A DNA stretch of 64,000 nucleotides from Chryseotalea sp. WA131a (GTDB taxonomy: Bacteria; Bacteroidota; Bacteroidia; Cytophagales; Cyclobacteriaceae). The DNA lies in the NCBI GenBank assembly GCA_025370075.1, contig CP073016.1:3720001-3784000 (forward strand), written 5' to 3'. Numbering within the stretch: position 1 is the stretch's first letter; every line of letters begins with the position of its first letter. Made by a program: the position numbers and the translations under genes. Of the stretch, positions 1-8,626 are shown piece after piece. The notes below the pieces were generated by a model. The model was not told the origin of the DNA. It saw only the letters and a program-made list of their open reading frames with translations, and searched no databases.

Positions 1-1
1 T

Positions 2-397
2 TTGCGTGGAGAAGATTTAACAGTATTTGGCGATGGCTCACAAACACGTTCCTTTTGTTATGTCGATGACTTGGTGGAAGGCATTTATCGGTTATTGCTA
101 TCCGATTATGCATTGCCAATGAACATTGGCAACCCTAACGAAATTACCATTGGCGATTTTGCAGAAGAAATTATCAAGCTGACAGGCACTACGCAAAAAG
201 TAATTTATAATCCCCTGCCCAAAGATGACCCCAAACAACGCAGGCCTGATATTGCCAAAGCCAAAAATATGTTGGGGTGGGAACCGAAGGTATCTCGTGC
301 CGAAGGTTTGAAAATCACCTACGAGTATTTCAAATCATTACCCAAAGAGGTACTTTATCAGCGCGACCACAAAAATTTTGACGGGTATATCAAATAG
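2..397 (+). CDS. UDP-glucuronate decarboxylase-like NAD-dependent epimerase/dehydratase, 3' part
   Basis: This is the C-terminal 131 codons of a gene that starts before the window. The FGDGSQTRSFCYVDDLVEG stretch, followed by MNIGNP and a Gly-Trp-Pro-type end (MLGWEPKVS), is the C-terminal substrate-binding part of extended short-chain dehydrogenases. The spacing and wording are closest to UDP-xylose synthase (UDP-glucuronate decarboxylase), which makes UDP-xylose for surface polysaccharides. The NAD-binding GxxGxxG and the YxxxK catalytic motif lie outside the window, so the exact substrate is an inference. The first in-frame codon at base 2 is not a real start. An orphan ABC permease follows after 82 bases. 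Confidence 0.85.
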   Translation: MRGEDLTVFGDGSQTRSFCYVDDLVEGIYRLLLSDYALPMNIGNPNEITIGDFAEEIIKLTGTTQKVIYNPLPKDDPKQRRPDIAKAKNMLGWEPKVSRAEGLKITYEYFKSLPKEVLYQRDHKNFDGYIK

Positions 398-479
398 AAC
401 CCTTTCAATTGAACTTAGCCAATTTTTTCCTTGTAACTATTTGCATTTTATCTAGTAATCCTTCGTAAATAGGATTGCT

Positions 480-2882
480 ATGTTCCAAAACTACCTCACT
501 TCCCTCTGGCGTTACGTTTCCAAAAACAAAGTGTTCACATTCATCAATGTGGCAGGGCTTGCCATTGGCATGCTCGCTTGCATGTTGATTGCGCAGTTTG
601 TATTACACGAGTTGAGCTATGATAATTTTCTGGATAAGAAGGATCACATTTTCCGCTTGCAGTTAGATCGCTACGATAAAGGCGAGCTTTCTACTAGCTG
701 GGCATCGGGCGCGGCTGGCATTGGGCCTGATGTAAAGGCGAATTTTCCTGAAGTGGAAAGGTATGTAAGATTGATTCGGTTGAATAGCATTATGGCCAAT
801 GGCGATACCTATTTCAAAGAAGAGAATTCGTATTTCGCTTCCGAAGATTTTTTCAAAATATTTTCTATCAAGTTAATCGATGGGGTTGATTCGGTGGTGT
901 TGAAAGAGCCGTTTAAAATGGTGTTATCAAAATCGCTTGCGCAGAAGTATTTTGGTAAGGAAAATCCAATAGGTAAATCCTTGAAGTTAAATGGCAGGAC
1001 AGATTATGAAATCACAGGTGTGTTTGAAGATCTCCCCGCCAACTCGCACATGCAGATTGATGCCCTCGGCTCGATCAGCAGCATAATGAAATTGTGGGAC
1101 ACGCAAATGGACTCTTGGCAATGGGATGGTTTTATGACCTACGTACTGCTGAATGAAAAAACCGATCCCAAGGTATTTGAAAGCAAACTCCCCGCCTTTG
1201 TTGAAAAGAAAGTTGGCGCAGAGTTGAAACCGATGAATGCCGGGATGGTTTTCCATCTCCAACCTGTTTCGGATATTCATTTGGATTCAGATTTCATTAT
1301 GGAATTTAAGCCGAACGGTAGTCGGCAATCGGTCTACTTTTTATCCATCGTAGCCATGTTGATTATGCTCATCGCGTGGATTAACTACATTAACCTCTCA
1401 ACAGCCAAATCCATTGAGCGAGCGCGTGAAGTGGGCGTGCGCAAAGTTTTGGGTGGGTTTCGCTTTCAACTCATCCAACAGTTTTTAACGGAGTCGCTTT
1501 TCTTAAATGTGTTGGCTGTGTTAGTGGCCGTGGCATTTGCATTTTTGTTGACCAATTGGTTTAGTGGATTGACAGGCAGAGTCTTGGGCTATGCCCTTTT
1601 CCAACAACCTTTTTTTTGGATCGTGTTGGCGGCACTTATTTTATTGGGTGCGGTGCTATCGGGTTTATATCCCGCTTTCGTTTTATCATCCTTTCGCCCA
1701 GTGGAAGTATTGAAAGGAAAATTTGGAAACTCTGACAAAGGGGTATGGCTGCGCAAGGGCATGGTGGTGATGCAATTTGTTGCTTCGATCACCTTGATGG
1801 TTGGTACGTTCACCGTTTACCAACAGATCAGCTTTATGCGCAATCAGGAATTGGGCGTGAACATCGATCAGACCGTAGTGATCAATTCGCCCATGGTGAC
1901 AGACACTACGTACAAGCATAAATTTCAAGCCTTCAAACAAAGGCTTTCTCAATACCCGGAAGTAGTTTCGGTATCGGCCTCCACCTCGGTGCCGGGTACG
2001 CAGCCCGATTGGAATGCAGGTGGAATCCGCAGGTTAAGTCAGCGCGAGGATGAACAGAATCAGTACCGCATCATTATGATGGATGGCGAGTTCATCAAAA
2101 GTTTCGGATTACAAATGGCAGTAGGCCGTGCCTTTTCAGATGGTTTAGCCAACGAAAATAAAAAGGTGTTACTCAATGAATCGGCTGCTCGGCTAATGGG
2201 CTTTGCAAAACCGGAAGATGCCATTAACGATCAGATATTTTTCTGGGGCGATACATTCAAAATTGTAGGTGTGGTAAAAAATTACCATCAAGAGTCGTTA
2301 AAGAAAGCTTTTGATGCGCTGATCTTTCGCTATGATGATGCTCCCGGTGGCTATTACTCAGTGAAGTTCAACACACAAAAGGTAAAAGAATCCATGGCGC
2401 AGTTTCAATTGGCCTGGAAAGAAATATTTCCTGGCAATCCGTTTCATTATTTTTTCTTGGATGAGCATTACAACAAACAATACCAAGCCGACCAGCAGTT
2501 TGGAAATATTTTCGGGATCTTCTCTGGCCTTGCAATTTTCATTGCTTGCTTGGGGTTGTTCGGCTTGTCATCTCTTACGGCTTTGCAGCGCACCAAAGAG
2601 ATTGGCATTCGCAAAGTACTGGGCGCCTCGTTGTTTAGCATCTTGCGGTTGATCAGTAAAGATTTTCTTTTACTGATTGCGGTGGCCATCGTTTTATCTA
2701 TCCCACTATCTGTGTGGATCATGAACTCGTGGCTGCAAGACTTCGCTATGCGCATTCCATTAGCATGGTGGCTCTTCGCGATACCTGGCATCACGGTAGT
2801 GATCATAGCTTTATTAACAGTGAGTATCCATACATTAAAAGCTGCGATGGGCGATCCGGTAAAATCGTTACGGTATGAGTAA
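480..2882 (+). CDS. ABC transporter permease (MacB/FtsX type), orphan
   Basis: 800 residues with the two-repeat architecture of Bacteroidota MacB/FtsX-like permeases. There is a first membrane helix at about 18-45 and a large periplasmic MacB-type domain (about 50-280). A three-helix FtsX block (about 285-405) contains AREVGVRKVLGG. A second helix at about 425-447 is followed by a second periplasmic domain and a final three-helix block (about 678-790) with TKEIGIRKVLGAS. No ATP-binding subunit is adjacent, so it is an orphan permease. Homologues work in MacB-like mechanotransmission or lipoprotein and antibiotic efflux; the substrate here cannot be told. Unlike the three permeases at 39.5-47.5 kb it has no N-terminal prefix domain and starts directly MFQNYLTSLWR. 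Confidence 0.9.
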   Translation: MFQNYLTSLWRYVSKNKVFTFINVAGLAIGMLACMLIAQFVLHELSYDNFLDKKDHIFRLQLDRYDKGELSTSWASGAAGIGPDVKANFPEVERYVRLIRLNSIMANGDTYFKEENSYFASEDFFKIFSIKLIDGVDSVVLKEPFKMVLSKSLAQKYFGKENPIGKSLKLNGRTDYEITGVFEDLPANSHMQIDALGSISSIMKLWDTQMDSWQWDGFMTYVLLNEKTDPKVFESKLPAFVEKKVGAELKPMNAGMVFHLQPVSDIHLDSDFIMEFKPNGSRQSVYFLSIVAMLIMLIAWINYINLSTAKSIERAREVGVRKVLGGFRFQLIQQFLTESLFLNVLAVLVAVAFAFLLTNWFSGLTGRVLGYALFQQPFFWIVLAALILLGAVLSGLYPAFVLSSFRPVEVLKGKFGNSDKGVWLRKGMVVMQFVASITLMVGTFTVYQQISFMRNQELGVNIDQTVVINSPMVTDTTYKHKFQAFKQRLSQYPEVVSVSASTSVPGTQPDWNAGGIRRLSQREDEQNQYRIIMMDGEFIKSFGLQMAVGRAFSDGLANENKKVLLNESAARLMGFAKPEDAINDQIFFWGDTFKIVGVVKNYHQESLKKAFDALIFRYDDAPGGYYSVKFNTQKVKESMAQFQLAWKEIFPGNPFHYFFLDEHYNKQYQADQQFGNIFGIFSGLAIFIACLGLFGLSSLTALQRTKEIGIRKVLGASLFSILRLISKDFLLLIAVAIVLSIPLSVWIMNSWLQDFAMRIPLAWWLFAIPGITVVIIALLTVSIHTLKAAMGDPVKSLRYE

Positions 2883-2884
2883 GA

Positions 2885-3874
2885 TTACTCTTCGTTGTAA
2901 ACTACATTCAAAACCGTAGCGCCTACGGCCTCTAATGTTTCTTTACTGATCAAGCTCAAGTTGTCTTTGGTAGTATGGTGGTAGTCGCCAAAAAAACCAA
3001 TGCCCGCTTGGTAATGCACAATATCGATCATCGGTATTTTAGCAATTTTATTGATGATGAGGTGATCATCCATAATGCCACCTACGTTTTGTTTCACAAA
3101 ATAATCAGAGTAGCCCAGCTTCGCTGCAGCATCCCAGACTTTGGCCACGGTTTGGCCTGCGTATTCTAACGAAACCTCCTCGCGGTAAAACTGCGAACGA
3201 TTGGCGCCAACCATGTCAAGCAATATTCCATAATACGCACTGTAATTTTTTTGATGTTTGTTTTTCGCCCAATATTGTGAGCCTAAGCACCACCAAGATG
3301 CTTGCCCTTCGGGCAGCGGCACTTCTTTTTGGCCATCACGCTCGCCCCAATCTTCTCCGTCAAAAAAAATAATATCGACACCGACAGAAGGCAATGTGTT
3401 GCTTCCTAAAATACGCGCCACTTCCAGCAAAACGCCAACCCCGCTGGCTCCATCATTCGCCCCATCAATGGGGGAATCTTTTTTTGTTTTGTCTTTATCA
3501 GCAAACGGGCGTGTGTCCCAATGGGCTGCCAGTAAAATCCGCTTCTTCACTTCTGGATTGTAGCTGGCAATGATATTTTTCAATTTCAGTCTTTCATTGT
3601 CAAAGGTAGTCGCCTCAAATTCTTGCACAGCTACTTTTGCTTTGTACTGAGCCAATCGATTTACTAAAAACTCGGCCATTTTTGTATGTGCCGATGTGTT
3701 GGGGACACGTGGTCCAAACTTTACTTGGTGCGCTACAAAAAAATAAGCAGAGTCGCCATTAAAGAAGGGCACTTGAACTACGCGGGTAGTAACTACTTCT
3801 TCTTTCGGCTTTTTATTTCCGCATGCGAAGAACAATCCCGCAAAGACAATGAAATAAAATAAACGAATGGTCAT
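2885..3874 (-). CDS. M28-family zinc peptidase lipoprotein (glutaminyl cyclase-like)
   Basis: About 329 residues. The start chosen is the ATG at 3874, because it opens directly into a lipoprotein signal peptide ending in the lipobox FFAC (Cys18); a longer frame from 3904 adds ten residues of non-signal sequence. Visible metal-site motifs are AAHWDTRP (His118, Asp120), GANDGASG (Asp141), FFDGEDWG (Glu174/Asp175) and a late His in DIVHY. This is the M28 arrangement, and the order of blocks is closest to glutaminyl-peptide cyclotransferase-like proteins of Bacteroidota. It probably acts on peptide N termini at the outer membrane or periplasm. It converges on the upstream permease with a two-base gap. 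Peptidase versus cyclase activity cannot be decided from sequence alone. Confidence 0.88.
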   Translation of the reverse strand: MTIRLFYFIVFAGLFFACGNKKPKEEVVTTRVVQVPFFNGDSAYFFVAHQVKFGPRVPNTSAHTKMAEFLVNRLAQYKAKVAVQEFEATTFDNERLKLKNIIASYNPEVKKRILLAAHWDTRPFADKDKTKKDSPIDGANDGASGVGVLLEVARILGSNTLPSVGVDIIFFDGEDWGERDGQKEVPLPEGQASWWCLGSQYWAKNKHQKNYSAYYGILLDMVGANRSQFYREEVSLEYAGQTVAKVWDAAAKLGYSDYFVKQNVGGIMDDHLIINKIAKIPMIDIVHYQAGIGFFGDYHHTTKDNLSLISKETLEAVGATVLNVVYNEE

Positions 3875-3909
3875 GATAAGTGGGTGACAAGTTTCAAATA
3901 ACACAATTA

Positions 3910-3940
3910 TTTGCGATAAAGTAAAAATCTATTACCTTTG
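3910..3940 (+). promoter_or_regulatory. Bacteroidota sigma-A promoter of the rimP-nusA-infB operon
   Basis: TTTG at 3910-3913 and TACCTTTG at 3933-3940 are separated by 19 bases. This fits the Bacteroidota -33/-7 consensus (TTTG, then TAnnTTTG). Transcription should begin a few bases after 3944, leaving a leader of about 65 bases before rimP that contains the hairpin at 3965-3987. Confidence 0.75.
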
Positions 3941-3964
3941 CATCACTTTCTTACGAATCAAGCT

Positions 3965-3987
3965 AGAGGGGACCGCAAGTCCCCTCT
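3965..3987 (+). promoter_or_regulatory. Leader hairpin upstream of rimP
   Basis: A 9-bp perfect stem, AGAGGGGAC / GTCCCCTCT with loop CGCAA, sits between the rimP promoter and the rimP start and is followed by a weak T-rich run. It may be an attenuator or an RNA-stabilising element controlling the translation-factor operon. The structure is seen directly; the role is inferred. Confidence 0.6.
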
Positions 3988-4013
3988 TTGTTTATCAAAA
4001 GTTGAGTCAAGAA

Positions 4014-4475
4014 ATGGAATTGAATCAAAAAATAAAAGAAATGGCAGCGAAAGGGCTTCAAAACCCTTCTCATTTTGTGGTCGATGTGTCGGTTTCCAAA
4101 CACAAGCCTACTAAAATAACGGTTTTTGTAGATGGTGATCAGGGTATATCGATAGACGATTGTGCAAACTTGAGCCGATTGCTTGCCGAGCAACTGGATG
4201 AACAAGATTTGATCAAAGAAGCCTACACATTAGAAGTGAGCACACCGGGCATTGATCATCCGCTAAAATTGAAAAGACAGTACCTCGCCAACATTGGACG
4301 AAATGTAAAAGTGCAACTGACGGACAAAGAATTGTTGCGCGGAAAATTGCTGAATGCAGACGAACAAAAAATTATATTGGAGACGCAAAACAAAGAAAAG
4401 AACAAAGGATTGATGACTAGAGAAATACTTTTTACCGACATAGAAAAAACAATAGTAACCGTTTCTTTTAACTAG
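4014..4475 (+). CDS. rimP: Ribosome maturation factor RimP
   Basis: 153 residues from the ATG at 4014; an in-frame TTG at 4002 would add four residues but is less likely. RimP is needed for maturation of the 30S subunit. The N-terminal domain with VFVDGDQGISIDDCANLSR and the YTLEVSTPGIDHPLK motif are diagnostic, followed by the small SH3-like C-terminal domain. It is the first gene of the conserved operon, eight bases upstream of nusA. The promoter at 3910-3940 and the hairpin at 3965-3987 precede it. Confidence 0.95.
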   Translation: MELNQKIKEMAAKGLQNPSHFVVDVSVSKHKPTKITVFVDGDQGISIDDCANLSRLLAEQLDEQDLIKEAYTLEVSTPGIDHPLKLKRQYLANIGRNVKVQLTDKELLRGKLLNADEQKIILETQNKEKNKGLMTREILFTDIEKTIVTVSFN

Positions 4476-4483
4476 CAAACTGT

Positions 4484-5725
4484 ATGGATACCTCAACACT
4501 GATAGAATCGTTTGCCGATTTTGCCAAGCAAAAAAACATCGACCGCCCGACCATGATTCGGATTTTGGAAGATGTGTTTCGCAACATGATTAAGAAAAAA
4601 TATGTGCAAGACGATAACTTCGACATCATTGTGAATGCCGACAAAGGCGACTTGGAAATCTGGCGTTTCCGCGAAATCGTAGATGACGAGTCAGAAGATA
4701 TTTGGGAACATGACAAAATCAGCCTTTCGGAAGCCAAAAAGATTGAACCTGATTTTGAAGTTGGGGAAGAAGTAGCAGAAGAAATACACTTGGAAGATTT
4801 TGGGCGTAGAGCTGTAACTACCGCTCGCCAAACGCTCATTCAAAAGGTAAAAGATTTAGAGAAAGACATCGTCTACCAAAAATACAAAGACATTGTGGGC
4901 GAATTGGTAACAGGTGAAGTATATCAGGTGCTGAGCCGCGAAGTATTATTGATCGATGCCGATGGAAATGAGATATCTATTCCACGCAACGAGCAAATCC
5001 CCAAAGACCGCTATCGCAAAGGCGAAACCGTAAAATCAGTTGTTCACATGGTGGACATGGTGAACGGAAGCCCTAAGATTATTTTGTCAAGAACTTCGCC
5101 TGTTTTTTTAGAGCGATTGTTTGAGCAAGAAGTGCCCGAGGTGTACGATGGATTGATCACCATCAAAAAAGTAGTGCGCGAGCCTGGCGAGCGTGCCAAA
5201 GTAGCGGTAGAATCGTACGATGATCGCATTGACCCAGTAGGTGCTTGCGTAGGGATGAAGGGTTCACGTATTCACGCAGTAGTGCGCGAGTTGCAGAACG
5301 AAAATATTGATGTAATCAATTACACCGAAAACTTAGAACTGTATATTCAACGCGCCCTTAGCCCTGCTAAAATCACGTCCATCAAAATCGATAAAGACAA
5401 CAAACGCGTGTCTGTATTTTTACAACCCGATCAAGTTTCGTTGGCAATTGGAAAGGGTGGATTGAACATTAAACTAGCCAGCCGATTGGTGGACATGGAA
5501 ATTGACGTCTTCCGCGACAATGCTGGAGCCGTTGAAGAAGACGTTGACCTAGATGAATTCGGTGACGAAATCGAGAGCTGGGTGATTGATGAACTGAAGC
5601 GCATTGGGCTAGACACTGCCAAAAGCGTACTCAATCTAAGCAAGGAAGAAATTGTTCGGAGAACTGATTTAGAGGAAGAAACGGTGGATTCCGTATTAGG
5701 TGTATTGAAGAAAGAATTTGAATAA
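4484..5725 (+). CDS. nusA: Transcription termination/antitermination factor NusA
   Basis: 413 residues. The N-terminal RNA-polymerase-binding domain (about 1-125) is followed by an S1 domain (about 135-200, with GELVTGEVYQVLSREVLL) and two KH domains, shown by RIDPVGACVGMKGSRIHAV and later SLAIGKGGLNIKLASRLV. A short acidic C terminus ends in a helix-hairpin-helix-like segment. NusA modulates pausing, termination and antitermination on RNA polymerase. The length is typical for Bacteroidota, which lack the long E. coli acidic repeats. Its position between rimP and infB is the universal gene order. Confidence 0.97.
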   Translation: MDTSTLIESFADFAKQKNIDRPTMIRILEDVFRNMIKKKYVQDDNFDIIVNADKGDLEIWRFREIVDDESEDIWEHDKISLSEAKKIEPDFEVGEEVAEEIHLEDFGRRAVTTARQTLIQKVKDLEKDIVYQKYKDIVGELVTGEVYQVLSREVLLIDADGNEISIPRNEQIPKDRYRKGETVKSVVHMVDMVNGSPKIILSRTSPVFLERLFEQEVPEVYDGLITIKKVVREPGERAKVAVESYDDRIDPVGACVGMKGSRIHAVVRELQNENIDVINYTENLELYIQRALSPAKITSIKIDKDNKRVSVFLQPDQVSLAIGKGGLNIKLASRLVDMEIDVFRDNAGAVEEDVDLDEFGDEIESWVIDELKRIGLDTAKSVLNLSKEEIVRRTDLEEETVDSVLGVLKKEFE

Positions 5726-5776
5726 GACGTAACCTAGCAACAACACGTAAGTCAATAAAATAGCTGATATTTGAGC

Positions 5777-8434
5777 ATGGCAGAAGAAAAATCCGTTCGT
5801 TTAGGGCAGGCCTCCCGCAAGTTAAATGTGGGCCATAATACCATTTTGGAATTTTTAGCCAAGAAGGGTATTGCGGTGGAGAACAACCCTAATGCAAAAC
5901 TTTCCCCTGAGCAGTATACTATGCTGGCCAAGGAGTTTGCTTCTTCTGCTTCTGAAAAGCTAGAAGCCTCCAGCCTTACCATTGGCATTAAGCCGGTGGA
6001 AACGCCATCAACCAAAGCTGAGCCCGAAGTGGTGCACCGCAAAAAAACGGAAGATGAAGAAAGTGTGCTGATCAAAAATCTAGGCTCAAAGGAAATTGTA
6101 AAGCCTAAAGAAGAACCGAAGACCGAAAAAGTAGAAGTTGAAAAACCGAAGCTGGAAGGTATTAAGGTGGTTGGCAAAATTGATTTAGAAAAGGAAACAC
6201 CTAAGAAAAAAGAACCGGAGCCAAAGAAGGAAGAAGAAAAGCCCGAGCCAAAAGAAGCGCCAATTGTTGAAAAGCCGGTAGTGGTAGAACAAGAGCTTAT
6301 CAAAGCGAAAGCTGATAAGTTGCAGGGTTTAAAAGTAGTTGACAAAATCTTATTGCCTACAGAAAAGAAGAACCAGCCAGTGGCTTCTTCCGATCCTTCA
6401 AAGCAACAGCAAGGCAATGGACAAAAACGTCCGCGCAAGCGACTGCCCAATACCAACACCTCAAGGCCGAATGATGGACGGACGGGCGCTGGCCCACAAC
6501 GACCAATGCCGACAAGGCATACGCCCAAGCCTGAACTGACTGACAAACAGATTCAAGATCAAGTAAGGGCAACCTTGGCCAAACTCAGTAACAACCAAAA
6601 GAAATTTACCGGGGCCAAATACCGTAAAGAAAAAAGGCAAGCCGTATCCGATGCGGAAGAGGTACGCTTGCAACAAGAGGAAGAGTCATCAAAAACATTA
6701 AAGGTTACCGAGTTTATTTCGGCCAACGATTTGGCCTCGATGATGAACGTATCAGTAAACGATGTAATCTCTACGTGCTTAGGATTAGGCATGTTCGTAT
6801 CCATCAACCAACGCTTGGATGCCGAAGCCATTACCGTGATTGCCGATGAGTTTGGCTATGATGTGCAATTTGCTTCTACAGAAGAAGAAGATGCTGCCAT
6901 GGAAGCGGAGGATAGTGAAGACGAACTTCAACCACGTGCCCCCATTGTAACGATTATGGGTCACGTAGACCACGGAAAAACTTCCTTGCTCGATTATATT
7001 CGAAATACAAAAGTGACGGCCTCCGAGGCAGGTGGTATTACCCAGCACATTGGTGCGTATGATGTGATGACCAAGAGCGGAAATAAAATCGCATTCTTGG
7101 ATACGCCCGGTCACGAAGCATTTACGGCTATGCGTGCTCGTGGTGCCAAGCTAACGGATATTGCGGTGATTGTCGTGGCAGCCGATGATGACGTGATGCC
7201 GCAAACAAAAGAAGCCATCAATCACGCACAGGTGGCAGGTGTGCCACTCGTTTTCGCCATCAATAAAATTGATAAACCAACAGCCAATCCAGATAAGATA
7301 AAAGAGTCACTTTCTAAGATCAATATTTTGGTGGAAGATTGGGGAGGCAAATACCAAACCCAAGGCATTTCCGCCAAAACAGGTCAGGGTATTGATGATT
7401 TGTTGGAAAAAGTTTTGTTGGAAGCCGAACTACTCAATTTAAAAGCCAATCCTGACAAACCAGCGGTCGGTTCTATCATTGAAGCAGAGTTAGATAAAGG
7501 TCGTGGTTATGTAACCACGCTGATGGTGCAAGCAGGCACACTTCAAGTGGGCGACATTATGGTGGCTGGTTCTAACTATGGCCGTGTAAAGGCGATGTTT
7601 GACGATACCGGAAAGCGCGTGCAAAAAGCAGGGCCTTCTACTCCTGTGCAAGTTTTAGGTTTGGATGGCGCTCCCCAAGCGGGCGAAAAATTCCAAGTGA
7701 TGGAGACGGATCGCGAGGCACGCGAGGTGGCGAATAAGCGCAGCCAGATTTTGCGTGAGCAAAGCATCCGCACCAAGAAACACATTACCTTGGATGAGAT
7801 CGGCAGACGGTTGGCCATTGGTTCTTTCAAAGAGCTGAATGTGATTGTAAAAGGCGATGTGGATGGTTCGATCGAAGCGTTGTCTGATTCATTGTTGAAA
7901 CTATCTACTCCGAAAGTGGGTGTAAACATTATTCACAAAGCGGTGGGTCAGATTTCAGAATCCGATGTGTTGTTGGCTTCGGCATCCGATGCCATCATCA
8001 TTGGTTTCCAAGTTCGTCCGTCTCAGTCAGCACGTAGATTGGCCGAGAATGAAGAAATTGAAATCAGGCTATATTCGATCATTTACGATGCCATCAATGA
8101 AATAAAGGCAGCCATTGAAGGCATGCTCGAGAAGGAGATGGAAGAAGTGATTGTGGGCAATGCCGAAGTGCGCGATGTATTTAAGATTTCGAAGATTGGA
8201 ACAGTGGCGGGCTGTATGGTCACAGATGGTTACATGAAGCGCGCCAACCCAATCCGTTTGATTCGCGAGGGCATTGTAGTGTATGCCGGTAAGTTGACTT
8301 CACTGAAGCGTTTTAAAGACGATGCCAGCGAAGTAAAATCCGGTTTTGATTGCGGCTTGGGCATAGAAGGCTTTAACGATATTAAAGTGGGCGATGTGAT
8401 AGAGAGCTACGAAACCCGAGAGGTTAAGAAATAA
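5777..8434 (+). CDS. infB: Translation initiation factor IF-2
   Basis: 885 residues from the ATG at 5777; the TTG two codons upstream at 5771 is not needed. Residues 1-60 form the IF2_N helical domain (RLGQASRKLNVGHNTILEFL). Then comes a long K/E/P-rich linker and a second IF2_N-like domain at about 310-365. The GTPase domain starts with GHVDHGKT at about 395, followed by DTPGHE and NKID. Domains II, III and IV end at VGDVIESYE. IF-2 delivers initiator tRNA to the 30S subunit and drives subunit joining. It is the last gene of the rimP-nusA-infB operon and is followed directly by an intrinsic terminator. Confidence 0.98.
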   Translation: MAEEKSVRLGQASRKLNVGHNTILEFLAKKGIAVENNPNAKLSPEQYTMLAKEFASSASEKLEASSLTIGIKPVETPSTKAEPEVVHRKKTEDEESVLIKNLGSKEIVKPKEEPKTEKVEVEKPKLEGIKVVGKIDLEKETPKKKEPEPKKEEEKPEPKEAPIVEKPVVVEQELIKAKADKLQGLKVVDKILLPTEKKNQPVASSDPSKQQQGNGQKRPRKRLPNTNTSRPNDGRTGAGPQRPMPTRHTPKPELTDKQIQDQVRATLAKLSNNQKKFTGAKYRKEKRQAVSDAEEVRLQQEEESSKTLKVTEFISANDLASMMNVSVNDVISTCLGLGMFVSINQRLDAEAITVIADEFGYDVQFASTEEEDAAMEAEDSEDELQPRAPIVTIMGHVDHGKTSLLDYIRNTKVTASEAGGITQHIGAYDVMTKSGNKIAFLDTPGHEAFTAMRARGAKLTDIAVIVVAADDDVMPQTKEAINHAQVAGVPLVFAINKIDKPTANPDKIKESLSKINILVEDWGGKYQTQGISAKTGQGIDDLLEKVLLEAELLNLKANPDKPAVGSIIEAELDKGRGYVTTLMVQAGTLQVGDIMVAGSNYGRVKAMFDDTGKRVQKAGPSTPVQVLGLDGAPQAGEKFQVMETDREAREVANKRSQILREQSIRTKKHITLDEIGRRLAIGSFKELNVIVKGDVDGSIEALSDSLLKLSTPKVGVNIIHKAVGQISESDVLLASASDAIIIGFQVRPSQSARRLAENEEIEIRLYSIIYDAINEIKAAIEGMLEKEMEEVIVGNAEVRDVFKISKIGTVAGCMVTDGYMKRANPIRLIREGIVVYAGKLTSLKRFKDDASEVKSGFDCGLGIEGFNDIKVGDVIESYETREVKK

Positions 8435-8454
8435 CAGAAATTGTTTGAAAATTG

Positions 8455-8479
8455 AAAAAGCCCTACACGGGCTTTTTTT
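8455..8479 (+). terminator. Intrinsic terminator after infB
   Basis: A stem AAAAAGCCC / GGGCTTTTT with loop TACAC continues into a T run, 20 bases after the infB stop. It closes the rimP-nusA-infB operon. Confidence 0.85.
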
Positions 8480-8626
8480 GTTGGCAACAAATTGGCCACC
8501 TTAAATCGAAGCGGGCTTATGCAAAAATGTATTACCGAATGTTTATTGGAAATGTAATTACAGTCCCGTCTCAGTAATTGGATAACCTTTTATATCTTTA
8601 TAAAATAAACCACATAAATTTACTCC

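Noticed and set aside
5752..6546. A 264-codon minus-strand frame opposite the IF-2 linker
   Set aside because: It mirrors the Lys/Glu-rich linker of infB as Phe/Ser-rich sequence and has no family resemblance.
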